From Candidatus Cryptobacteroides onthequi (GTDB taxonomy: Bacteria > Bacteroidota > Bacteroidia > Bacteroidales > UBA932), in assembly GCA_018066125.1 (NCBI GenBank), contig JAGHSA010000002.1, positions 1 to 49,982 on the forward strand: a DNA stretch of 49,982 nt. The letters are read 5' to 3'. Both the position numbers and the translations under genes were made by a program. Below, piece by piece: positions 26,576 through 35,175 of this stretch (position 1 is the first letter of the stretch; the number at the start of each line of letters is the position of its first letter). The notes beneath the pieces were generated by a model, which saw nothing but the letters and a program-made list of their open reading frames with translations, ran no database searches and had not been told where the DNA came from.

Positions 26576-29500
26576 TTAGAAGCTGAGTTTAGTACCGAAT
26601 GAGAATGCACGTGAAGGCAGGTAGAGGTTGGCGTTGCCGTCGTATCCTGAGTTGAAGTTTCTTCTAGGATACATACCTCTGCGGGCTGTGATGAGGAGAG
26701 GGTTGTCTGCAGAGAAGTAAACCTTCGCGTCTTTGATGCTTACCTGCTTGAGAAGCTTCTTTGGAAGCGAGTATGTCAGGTTGATGTTGGTAAGCTCAAG
26801 AGAGTTTGAAGATACAAGCCATCTTGTAGATGAAGCAGCATCGATATTGGTGGCATCTGTACCTCCTGATACCCTAGGGACATTGGTGATGTCACCTGGT
26901 TTCTGCCAGCGGTCGAGGATATCCACATGGAGCGCATGGTGTCCAGGTGCGGATGAGGTGCTGGTGGTGGTGGTCATGAGTGCCTTGTATGTGCTGTCGT
27001 AGTAGAGACCGCCGAGCTGATAGTAGAAGTTCATGGAGAATGAGAGGTTCTTCCATGAGAGTTGTGTGCCGAAACCGCCGGTCACGCGCGGAGTAGCTAT
27101 ACCGCTCCAGTCATACTTTGCATGCTCGATGTTCTCGGTGCACTTCTTGCCCTTGAAGTCGATGAGTTCACCTTCTTCAAACTCGAATGCCTCTTCTTCG
27201 AGGTCTGCCTCATAGAGAGAGTAGCCTGTCTCAGGATTTACGCCTTCCCACTGTCTGAGCCAGAACTCATAGCGAGGATGCCCCTGGGCGATCTTGTATG
27301 GTGAAGATGTGTAGTCGGCGATAGGGAGATCGACGAGTTTGTTGTTGATGATGGTGGCATTGCCATTGACACGCCATGTGACATCCCTGTTCTGGATGAT
27401 CGCGTAATCAAGAGATATCTCGACACCGAGGTTTCTCATGGTACCTGCATTCAGGTCGACATTGTCGGCACCGGCAGAAAGAGGCTGAGGGACTGAGAAA
27501 AGAAGATTGCTTGACTGACGGTTGAAAAGCTCCAATGTACCGCCGAAACGGCTTCTGAAGAGGTCAAACTCGAGAGCTGCATCGAAGTTGTGGGAAACCT
27601 CCCATGAAAGCTGCTTGTTGCCGAGAGAACCCTGTACATAACCCGCCTGTGTACCATTCTTCATGACGGTATAGGTAGCTCTCCAAGGATAGTAGGCATC
27701 GAGATCGTCATTTCCCACCTCTCCGTATGAAGCACGGAGCTTGAGCATGTTCACCCACTCGGCGTTTGACATGAATCCTTCCTTGTCGATTCTCCAGCCG
27801 CCGCCTACCGACCAGAAGTTACCCCATCTCGCCTCTTTCGAGAATCTTGACGAGCCGTCACGACGGAAAGAAGCTGAAGCGAAATACCTCTCGTCATAGT
27901 CATAGTTGGCTCTGGTGAGATAACCTTCCACTCTGTATGTGTTGACATACGAGTTCGGCATTGCCCTGAGCTCTGTGTAGTTTCCATACTCGAAGTTGTC
28001 TGTCAGGAAGATCTGGCCCTGCATCGAAGTGCTCAGGTAGGTATAGTCATATTTGTAGCTCTCGTGACCGGCGATCGCATCGAAGTGATGCTTGCCGAAG
28101 TCCTTGTTGTATGAAAGCATCTGGTTGATGTTCCAAGTGGTGGTGGTAGAGTGATTCTTGGTAGAATAACCTGCATTGCCCTTTTCGGCAAACACATGCT
28201 CTGCGAAATGGCTGTCATAGAGGTTCTCACCAAGACCGACATTGACTGAAGCCTTGAAATCCTTGAGGAAGGTGATTTCCGCAAAGGCCTTCTCGTTGAT
28301 GGTCACCCTGCGGTATCCATCATATCTCACCCGGTTCTCTGCAGCCGGGTTGTTTCCTGAGATGGCATCACGCTTAGGGATGTCTAAACCGTCTGTCGAA
28401 TAACCGGTTCCGAAATCATAGAGCTTGTTGCCGTCAGCGTCGAGGACATAGGCACCGGTCTCTGGATTGTGGATATGGATAGGATAGATGTTTCCGATGA
28501 ATCTGATGAAACGGAAAGTATTGGTATTGTTTCCCGATGACTCATTCTGGTTTCCTTCCGAATCCGACATGGTGACGGATGAATTGATACCGGTCTTGAG
28601 CCATTTGGTGATCTGGGAATTCACATTCGTCTTGACAGTATATCGGGTAAGGTTGGACCCCTTGACATAACCGCTGTCATTGAGGTAACCTACAGACGCA
28701 TAGTAGTCAGTCTTGTCATTGGCGCCGCTGAGAGACACTCCTGCATCGTGACGTATGCCCACCTGCTCGATGGTTCTTCTCCAGTCGAGATCATCCGGCC
28801 ACATGATCTTTGCGGCAGGATTGAGCTTGCCTTCACTTGTGTAAAGCTGATCCGGATCCATGCCGAAGGCGTTGTATGTCATGGAAGCCATGACTGTCTG
28901 CGCAGCCCTTGCCTTTGCATCCTCGAGTGTGGCGCCGCTGTGCCAGAGCTCATTGCGGGAGCTTTCCCAGTAGAGCTCCATGAAATCTGTTGTGCCGACA
29001 CGCTTGTAATCTTTGGTCTGGCGGGATACAAAACCTACATTGTAGCGCGCATCCACCTTCTGCTGACCCTTCTTTCCGGTCTTTGTGGTGATGAGGATGA
29101 CACCGTTTGCCGCACGGGCACCGTAAAGCGCTGCAGATGACGCATCCTTAAGGACAGTCACAGACTCGATATCCTCGGCATTGATACTTGACATGGCATC
29201 GCCGTATGGAAGGCCGTCAAGGACGATGAGAGGAGAACTGCTGGCATTGAAAGAGCCCATACCTCTGATACGGAGGGTCGGAGATGAACCCGGCTGACCG
29301 TTGGAGGTACCTACCTGGAGACCGGCAGTCGTACCGGTGAGAGCCTGAGTCATCGATGTGGTAGGTCTTGACTCGAAGTTCTCATGACCCACGACCGATG
29401 CGGATCCGGTGAAGGTTCCTCTCTTTGCTGTACCGTAGGCGACAACCATGACCTCATCGAGCGATTCCTGGTCGGTTGTCATGACAACATCGATCTTGCT

Positions 29501-29773
29501 GCGGTTGCCCACCTTCTCATCTACGGTATTGTATCCTATAGATGAGAACTCGAGAACAGTCTCTGATGATGGGACGGTAATTACGTAATTTCCGTCAAGG
29601 TCAGCAGATACTCCCTTGGTTGTACCTTTAATAAGCACACTGACCAAAGGAATGGAAGCATTGTTCTGGTCATAGACCGTACCCTTGACTGTGATGCCTC
29701 CGTTTTGCGCTGAAACACGGAACGTAGCAATCTGGAGAATGATGGCTACAGCAAGAAATAGTTTTGCTCGCAT
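26576..29773 (-). CDS. SusC/RagA-like TonB-dependent transporter of the peptidase locus
   Basis: Outer-membrane transporter of 1065 residues. The signal peptide ends at RVSAQ (about residue 23). A carboxypeptidase-regulatory-like domain (TVYDQNNASIPLVSVLIKG), a TonB-box-like DEVMVVAYGTAKRGTFTG, the plug (LRIRGMGSFNASSSPLIVLDG) and a barrel ending in GTKLSF follow. It is first in a four-gene minus-strand operon with SusD, M14 peptidase and C45 amidohydrolase. Only about one-third of the sequence appears alike to the first SusC, so the cargo probably differs; peptide or acyl-amino-acid cargo is inferred from the neighbours. Confidence 0.95.
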   Translation of the reverse strand: MRAKLFLAVAIILQIATFRVSAQNGGITVKGTVYDQNNASIPLVSVLIKGTTKGVSADLDGNYVITVPSSETVLEFSSIGYNTVDEKVGNRSKIDVVMTTDQESLDEVMVVAYGTAKRGTFTGSASVVGHENFESRPTTSMTQALTGTTAGLQVGTSNGQPGSSPTLRIRGMGSFNASSSPLIVLDGLPYGDAMSSINAEDIESVTVLKDASSAALYGARAANGVILITTKTGKKGQQKVDARYNVGFVSRQTKDYKRVGTTDFMELYWESSRNELWHSGATLEDAKARAAQTVMASMTYNAFGMDPDQLYTSEGKLNPAAKIMWPDDLDWRRTIEQVGIRHDAGVSLSGANDKTDYYASVGYLNDSGYVKGSNLTRYTVKTNVNSQITKWLKTGINSSVTMSDSEGNQNESSGNNTNTFRFIRFIGNIYPIHIHNPETGAYVLDADGNKLYDFGTGYSTDGLDIPKRDAISGNNPAAENRVRYDGYRRVTINEKAFAEITFLKDFKASVNVGLGENLYDSHFAEHVFAEKGNAGYSTKNHSTTTTWNINQMLSYNKDFGKHHFDAIAGHESYKYDYTYLSTSMQGQIFLTDNFEYGNYTELRAMPNSYVNTYRVEGYLTRANYDYDERYFASASFRRDGSSRFSKEARWGNFWSVGGGWRIDKEGFMSNAEWVNMLKLRASYGEVGNDDLDAYYPWRATYTVMKNGTQAGYVQGSLGNKQLSWEVSHNFDAALEFDLFRSRFGGTLELFNRQSSNLLFSVPQPLSAGADNVDLNAGTMRNLGVEISLDYAIIQNRDVTWRVNGNATIINNKLVDLPIADYTSSPYKIAQGHPRYEFWLRQWEGVNPETGYSLYEADLEEEAFEFEEGELIDFKGKKCTENIEHAKYDWSGIATPRVTGGFGTQLSWKNLSFSMNFYYQLGGLYYDSTYKALMTTTTSTSSAPGHHALHVDILDRWQKPGDITNVPRVSGGTDATNIDAASSTRWLVSSNSLELTNINLTYSLPKKLLKQVSIKDAKVYFSADNPLLITARRGMYPRRNFNSGYDGNANLYLPSRAFSFGTKLSF

Positions 29774-29934
29774 AATACAGTGTTTTTGAATATTTATAAC
29801 TAACTAACCAACTGATCTGATCCGACGACTTGAGAAAAAACCTCAAACTGTCTTACTATTCGGCAATTTAGGAATTATTAAAATATTTTCCAAATTTTTT
29901 ACAAAACTTTCTTTCATATTTCATTGCATTTTTA
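29774..29934. other. AT-rich divergent intergenic region between the peptidase operon and the GATase-like gene
   Basis: This AT-rich stretch must hold the promoter of the minus-strand SusC operon, but I see no full CAAAnnTA (TAnnTTTG on the minus strand). The best site is CAAACTGT near 29854-29861. A short inverted pair, TTGAG ... CTCAA (about 29830-29846), lies in the middle. No regulator gene adjoins it. Confidence 0.4.
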
Positions 29935-29942
29935 TACATTTG
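29912..29942 (+). promoter_or_regulatory. Promoter of the GATase-like gene (TTTC-19-TACATTTG)
   Basis: TTTC at 29912-29915 and TACATTTG at 29935-29942 are 19 bases apart, a good Bacteroidetes -33/-7 pair. The predicted start near 29948 leaves a leader of about 36 bases before the ATG at 29985 and excludes the upstream ATG at 29940 as a real start. Confidence 0.65.
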
Positions 29943-29984
29943 CTACTGAATAATGAATCAAGTCACATCATAATTATTTCAAAT

Positions 29985-31304
29985 ATGACACTGGCAGAAC
30001 TCCATAAGAAGGCAACTGCAATCAGCCTGGCGGCTTTTGCTTTCAGTCTGACATCGACAGGGCAGAACAGAGCGGACGGTTTTTACAAAGACATTTTCAT
30101 GGACAGCGGCATCTATCTTACATCAAGAGTCGATCTCCCAGCCGCACGTTTCCTCAACATGTCGATGGAGGAGTTCGTATCGACCAGCCACAAGGACACC
30201 ACCACCAGCCTGAGCGCCATCGACACTCTGCTCCAGAAGAATACCTTTGTCGGATCCGACATCGACCAGAACGGCGTACTCCTCTACCCTGACGGCGAGC
30301 CACGATTCAAAGTGCTTTATATAAATGGTGGAAGAGCCACCTCGCATGGCCGATCCCTAAGCCCGGAAGGGGTCGCGCGCATACGCGAATATATAATGAA
30401 CGGAGGCTCGGTTGTGGGAACCTGTGCGGGAGCATTTTTCGCAAGTGCAGGCACATATACCGACAGTGTGGAGCTCAACCCGCACTACAGCGGCATCTAC
30501 CCCGGACTTACCAGAAGCACAAGGCTTGCGGAATCACAGACCGACATGGACATAGAGCCGGGCAGTGCCCTGCTGAAGTACTATGACTTCGGAGGAGACA
30601 TGAAGGTGGACAGTGTCAGACACAACGGCGGATGCTTCGCATATACCGGCGAGATGTTCCCGTCCGGGACCGAGATACTCGCACGCTACCAGACCGGAGA
30701 CCGCGAGCTCAAGCGCAGAATCAGCGGCGAGCCGAGTATCTGGGCGTACAAGGCAGATGATGGCAGCGGCCGCGTGGTCTCCTGCGGTTCACATCCGGAA
30801 GGCGTCACTTCAGGTGAAAGGCTCGAGCTGATGAGCGCCATGCTGCTGTATGCCATTGAAGGCAATGGAGCACCAAAGGTGAAAGCCGAGCTGAAAAGCG
30901 GAGAGGTGCGCGACATGACCGGAAGAAGCTCTGACGGAGATCCGTCTCACACCGCAATCGGAGACAGGCAATACCATCATTTCCTCATTGACGTGCCGGC
31001 AAAGACCGCATCAGTGACCATAACGCTCACTCCGAAGAAGGGGTACGAGAACTTCGACCTGTACCTCTATGCAGCAGAAGATGAGCTCTGTTTCAATGAC
31101 AACGCCACCTTCAAAAATGTCGGACTGGGAGCGGCCAAGACCCTGACCATCGATTCCCCTGCAAAAGGCAGACTGTACGTGTCCGTATTCTGCGATGACA
31201 CGGTCGAGGCCACGCAGACCAAGTGGGGCACCCAGTACTCCGGCATGATCGAAGTCCTCAACGGCGTGCCGTACAGCATAGTAGTGGAGATGACTTCCAA
31301 ATAA
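29985..31304 (+). CDS. Exported class I glutamine-amidotransferase-like protein (BPL_N type) with C-terminal PPC-like domain
   Basis: Exported protein of 439 residues. The start at 29985 (MTLAELHKKATAISLAAFAF) gives a plausible signal peptide ending near TGQ and sits downstream of a promoter that overlaps the earlier ATG. The N-terminal half (about 30-300) is a class I GATase-like fold with a nucleophile elbow VVGTCAGAFFAS; Cys147 is the candidate nucleophile. This resembles the biotin-protein-ligase N-terminal (BPL_N) family, whose function is unclear. The last 120 residues (HFLIDVPAKTASVTITLTPK, FDLYLYA) look like a pre-peptidase C-terminal domain, common on secreted peptidases. It is divergent from the M14/C45 SusCD operon. 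Function is not known; amide or peptide cleavage is possible. Confidence 0.7.
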   Translation: MTLAELHKKATAISLAAFAFSLTSTGQNRADGFYKDIFMDSGIYLTSRVDLPAARFLNMSMEEFVSTSHKDTTTSLSAIDTLLQKNTFVGSDIDQNGVLLYPDGEPRFKVLYINGGRATSHGRSLSPEGVARIREYIMNGGSVVGTCAGAFFASAGTYTDSVELNPHYSGIYPGLTRSTRLAESQTDMDIEPGSALLKYYDFGGDMKVDSVRHNGGCFAYTGEMFPSGTEILARYQTGDRELKRRISGEPSIWAYKADDGSGRVVSCGSHPEGVTSGERLELMSAMLLYAIEGNGAPKVKAELKSGEVRDMTGRSSDGDPSHTAIGDRQYHHFLIDVPAKTASVTITLTPKKGYENFDLYLYAAEDELCFNDNATFKNVGLGAAKTLTIDSPAKGRLYVSVFCDDTVEATQTKWGTQYSGMIEVLNGVPYSIVVEMTSK

Positions 31305-31347
31305 TCGGGAAATCCACTATTTTTGTGTCTGCAAAACCACATAAGAC

Positions 31348-32172
31348 ATGAAAAGGATTCTGATTGCTGCCGCCATGGTTCTCAGCTCCCTGACAATGAC
31401 GGCCCAGGAACAGCAGCAGCGCGTGCTCGCCCACAGAGCGGGACGTGCCGACTTTGAAGAGAATGTGCTGCCTTCATTCAAGGCCAGCTATGACGCAGGA
31501 ATGCGCAGCTTCGAGACCGATGTACGCATAACTGCCGACGGCAGATATGTCATCAGCCACGATGCCGACATGGCCAGGATGTATGGAAAGCCAGGAATCA
31601 TCGAGCAGACCAAGCTCAAAGATCTCAAGACATACAGAAGCACAAAGGGCAACAACGAGATCACCACTCTTGACGAACTTCTCGCCTTCCTGAACTCAAA
31701 GGAAGACATGTATGTGGAATTCGAGCTCAAGACAGACCCGAAGGCCTACCCTCAGGAGCTTCTCGAGAAATACTGCGACGATGTCTATAAGAAGGTGATG
31801 AAGAACAAGCCGGCAAGCTCGCTCTACATCCTCTCATCATTCGACTACAGAGCCCTGAGGTATCTCACCACAAAGCATCCTGACGAAGACTGCTTCATGC
31901 TCATCCACGGCGACCCTGTAGGCGACAAGACCATCGCCCTTGCACTCTCACTCGGTGTCAAGAGGATGGCCTGCACCATCAACGGCAGCAGCCGCAAATC
32001 TCTGAAGGAAGCTCACGAAAAGGGTATGCGCATCAATCTCTGGCCCGGCAGCGGTCCAGACGATTTCATCCTTGCCTATCAGCTTGGAGCCGACTACATC
32101 TGCACAGACTACCCTGTGGAGCTCATCGACTTTGTGAAAGGCAAGGAAGGCATCTTCAACGTCCGTTTCTGA
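31348..32172 (+). CDS. Glycerophosphodiester phosphodiesterase, exported
   Basis: Periplasmic enzyme of 274 residues with signal peptide MKRILIAAAMVLSSLTMTAQ. It hydrolyses glycerophosphodiesters to glycerol 3-phosphate and an alcohol. GDPD motifs are in order: LAHRAGR (His29, Arg30), ENVLPSF, FETDVRIT (Glu56, Asp58, metal ligands), ISHDAD (His71), and VEFELKTD. The length matches a single GDPD domain. It lies 43 bases after the GATase-like gene and could be co-transcribed with it. Its 3' end overlaps the convergent DUF6067-type gene by 17 bases. Substrate preference cannot be told. Confidence 0.92.
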   Translation: MKRILIAAAMVLSSLTMTAQEQQQRVLAHRAGRADFEENVLPSFKASYDAGMRSFETDVRITADGRYVISHDADMARMYGKPGIIEQTKLKDLKTYRSTKGNNEITTLDELLAFLNSKEDMYVEFELKTDPKAYPQELLEKYCDDVYKKVMKNKPASSLYILSSFDYRALRYLTTKHPDEDCFMLIHGDPVGDKTIALALSLGVKRMACTINGSSRKSLKEAHEKGMRINLWPGSGPDDFILAYQLGADYICTDYPVELIDFVKGKEGIFNVRF

Positions 32173-35161
32173 TCTCGATCAGCCATCCCTTCCCCTTCGG
32201 GACAGTGATGGTATCGCCCGGCTTCCATGTCATCTCCGGCTGGAACAGATTCAGTTCCGGGGCATGGAGCACAGCTTTGGACGGATCGAGGCCGAGTGCA
32301 TCCCAGTCTATGTCCAAGGTGACCTGGTCATCATTGTCCGCCCATGTAGCCACCGAGATGAGAACACCCTCTCCCTTGCGGGAGTACACGGTCGCCAGGG
32401 TCTTGTCACTTCCTGTCTTCACAGGGCAGTTGCCGACCCAGTAGCCTATCATCTCGCTCCCCTTCATGCCGAATTCATCCCAGAGTTTCCAGATCGGACG
32501 ATTGTCGATATCTTCAGACCATGGCATGCGCGCCGTCATGCCGTAGAGCATGCCGCGCCACTTGTTGCCGCCATTCTGCAGCATCTCACCCATGAGACCA
32601 TAAGGGATGCCGCTGATTTCGATGAGATAGAAGTCGGCAGGGTTGTCATAGTCGAACTCCTCTCCGAACCACAGCTTGTCCAGATACGGGAAGTGCTCGA
32701 GATAGAGGTTTGCACTGTTTGCGTAGCCATCCCTTAGATTGAACTGATTGCATGAATGCAGGTCGATCAGCGCTCCCGGATTTGATGCTGTGAGTATCTT
32801 GCGCACACGCTTCATGGACATGCGGTCGAACGCAAGGTCGTCTATATAGAGGCCGTCGATCCCTACATTCTTCACAAGCCAGTCAAGTCCTTCCATATAG
32901 TAGTTGTGCCAGCGTGAGACTCCCGTGTTCACGATGGCTGCGCAGTGCACATTTGACGAGAACCACGCGGCAATATAATCCTGGTCCAGATGTTCCTGAA
33001 GCCATGAGTATCCGCCACCATCTCCAGAAGAGAATATCTCATCTCCGAGACTGCGGAGAGCGAAGAGCTCTACTGCATGGTTTGAGAGTTCACGGACGGT
33101 ATCGTAGATCTTGAATTTCATGCCCAGAGCATGGACCGCATCGGCATATGCCCCCATCTGCTGAGGACGCAGATACGGGTAGTTGATATAAGGGTTGATC
33201 TGGGTGGCATGGTGGACATTCACCACCGACGCACCGTAATCAGCCACCCTGTCGGCAAACTCATACCTGTGGAAATACCTGTCATGCCACTGCTTGTCGG
33301 TATCCAGCGGACGGAACGGAGTCACGAGGACACTGAACCAGTAACAGAGCACATCACCCTTCTTCACTTCCCTGCTTCCGCTGTATGCCTCGATGCGGCT
33401 TGCAGACGCTTCGACATCGATGCCGCCCTTTCCGCCGTTGCACCATGACTCCGGCATGACGAGCGGTTTCTGGTGATAGAAATTCGTATTGAGTGGACGC
33501 TCATATCTGTCATCGTAGAATCGAAGCTGCAGCCCGGCATTCACATCACCGGCCCACACTGCGTCCTGGTTCTTCTCCACATCCCATTTCCACCTGAGGT
33601 CATGGGCATATCCGCCCTTCTCGCCAAGTCCCATCATGTATCTGGCAAGGCCTGGAGCCATCTCCGTGCTGAGAGAAATGTCACGCACAGAGGCATCCTT
33701 CCTTGCTATGAGATTCACCTTGCAAGTGATATTTCCGTCCGCCTCGAGTTCTCCGTCGACCTGCATGATGAAGATGTCATTCTGACTTGTCGCGTTCCAT
33801 GCCACAGCACCGGCCTTGCGCTTGGTGAATCCGAATGAAAGGTTCTCCCAACTGCCGCCGTCCGCGGCGACACACATAGGGCTCGCCAGAATCTTGCGCG
33901 CAGCGTCACCGACCTTTGTCATGGTCTCCTCGAAATAGCTGTCGATCTGCTCAGGCAGGCCATCGGCTCCGAGAGTGACATCGCGGCCCAGGATGGACAG
34001 CCTGCGGCCATCCACACGGATCGGAAGGTATGGAGCCACCACCTCGTCATCAAAGCCGATCTGTGAATTGAGCCAGCGCAGACGTGAGTGACGCCATGGC
34101 TCATTGTCTCCGTGATTGGCGATGACATTGTCTGTCACAGTCAAGGCAACGGCAACGGTCTTGGAACCGGCATTGGCAGATGAGATTTCAAGTGAGCCCT
34201 TATATACACCGGCAGAGAGCTTCTCCGGCACCATGGCGCCTATCCAGAGAGGCTGGATCTTGCCTTTGACGACGCTGCAGTCCTTGTCGAATGCAGTTCC
34301 GGTGACGTCCACGCCACCGGTATTGAAGCATGTGAATGCAGAAGCCGGAATGCTTTCACCGGTCTTTTCATTGACAAGCGGGCCGAAGTTCACGCTGAGT
34401 GAATTCACATCGCTCCGCACGGCCCACACTCCCACCTGGAAGCAATAGTATTCGCTCTTGTCGGCTGTGCCGGCGAAAGAGTCATGGGCGCCGTCAGTCA
34501 CCCACCTGTACGGAAGATCCGATGTCATGCGTATAGGATAGCGCCTGTCTTCCGTGAAAAGGATGTAGGCAGCATCGGGATCTGAGGCTGCTATGCTCTC
34601 CGTCTCTGCCGCGGTGGCTATCACCTCCATGGGATAGAAGCTGTTGAACTCATCTACAGACTGATACTGAACGAGTGAGGCGGCAGGGAGCTTAGGTGTC
34701 TTGGCTGAGTTGAGCCTGTTTCTCTTGATCCAGGCATCGTCGGCAGTCTCCTCATATGGATAGTAAGTCGCCTGAGGATACCACCTTGATTTCGTATTAT
34801 GGTTCCTGAGATAATATATATAGTAGTCTCCAGGGGCTGATGACGGCTGGAAGGCTATCTCTCCGCGCTCACGTGTACAGCTGAGTCGTGCGACGTTTGT
34901 CACCCTCTCCCCTGTCGAGGCATCGATCACGAGTATTTCTTTCTTGTCTGGATCAGAGTCACGACGGCGCCAGTCGAGCGTCGCGAGCACAGCATCCGCC
35001 GGCCGGTCGACATGGACCACGATACGGTGGTTTCCGAGTGAGTCACCATCCCATCTGCCGATGCCGTAGAGATCCGCAGACGGAAGTGTCACAGAAGTAG
35101 AGGCTGAGAGACCGAAGCCCAGCAGGAAGGCAGCTGCGGCTGAAGCAAGTATTCTTTTCAT
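32156..35161 (-). CDS. Large exported putative glycoside hydrolase (DUF6067 / GH123-like)
   Basis: Exported protein of 1001 residues with signal peptide MKRILASAAAAFLLGFGLSA. The N-terminal half (about 25-560) is beta-rich. The region from about 600 to 900 looks like a TIM barrel: VNVHHATQINPYINYPYLRP, KFKIYDTVRELSNHA, GIDGLYIDDLAFDRMSMKRV, and ALIDLHSCNQFN. The IDD ... DLHS pattern resembles the Bacteroidetes DUF6067 family, annotated as glycoside-hydrolase-like and near GH123, but I cannot name catalytic residues with confidence. The C-terminus is a beta-sandwich. It is the last gene of a minus-strand cluster with a beta-helix lipoprotein and a GH28, which suggests action on a plant or host polysaccharide. 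Substrate is not known. Confidence 0.6.
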   Translation of the reverse strand: MKRILASAAAAFLLGFGLSASTSVTLPSADLYGIGRWDGDSLGNHRIVVHVDRPADAVLATLDWRRRDSDPDKKEILVIDASTGERVTNVARLSCTRERGEIAFQPSSAPGDYYIYYLRNHNTKSRWYPQATYYPYEETADDAWIKRNRLNSAKTPKLPAASLVQYQSVDEFNSFYPMEVIATAAETESIAASDPDAAYILFTEDRRYPIRMTSDLPYRWVTDGAHDSFAGTADKSEYYCFQVGVWAVRSDVNSLSVNFGPLVNEKTGESIPASAFTCFNTGGVDVTGTAFDKDCSVVKGKIQPLWIGAMVPEKLSAGVYKGSLEISSANAGSKTVAVALTVTDNVIANHGDNEPWRHSRLRWLNSQIGFDDEVVAPYLPIRVDGRRLSILGRDVTLGADGLPEQIDSYFEETMTKVGDAARKILASPMCVAADGGSWENLSFGFTKRKAGAVAWNATSQNDIFIMQVDGELEADGNITCKVNLIARKDASVRDISLSTEMAPGLARYMMGLGEKGGYAHDLRWKWDVEKNQDAVWAGDVNAGLQLRFYDDRYERPLNTNFYHQKPLVMPESWCNGGKGGIDVEASASRIEAYSGSREVKKGDVLCYWFSVLVTPFRPLDTDKQWHDRYFHRYEFADRVADYGASVVNVHHATQINPYINYPYLRPQQMGAYADAVHALGMKFKIYDTVRELSNHAVELFALRSLGDEIFSSGDGGGYSWLQEHLDQDYIAAWFSSNVHCAAIVNTGVSRWHNYYMEGLDWLVKNVGIDGLYIDDLAFDRMSMKRVRKILTASNPGALIDLHSCNQFNLRDGYANSANLYLEHFPYLDKLWFGEEFDYDNPADFYLIEISGIPYGLMGEMLQNGGNKWRGMLYGMTARMPWSEDIDNRPIWKLWDEFGMKGSEMIGYWVGNCPVKTGSDKTLATVYSRKGEGVLISVATWADNDDQVTLDIDWDALGLDPSKAVLHAPELNLFQPEMTWKPGDTITVPKGKGWLIEIRNGR

Positions 35162-35175
35162 GATATGCGATATAT

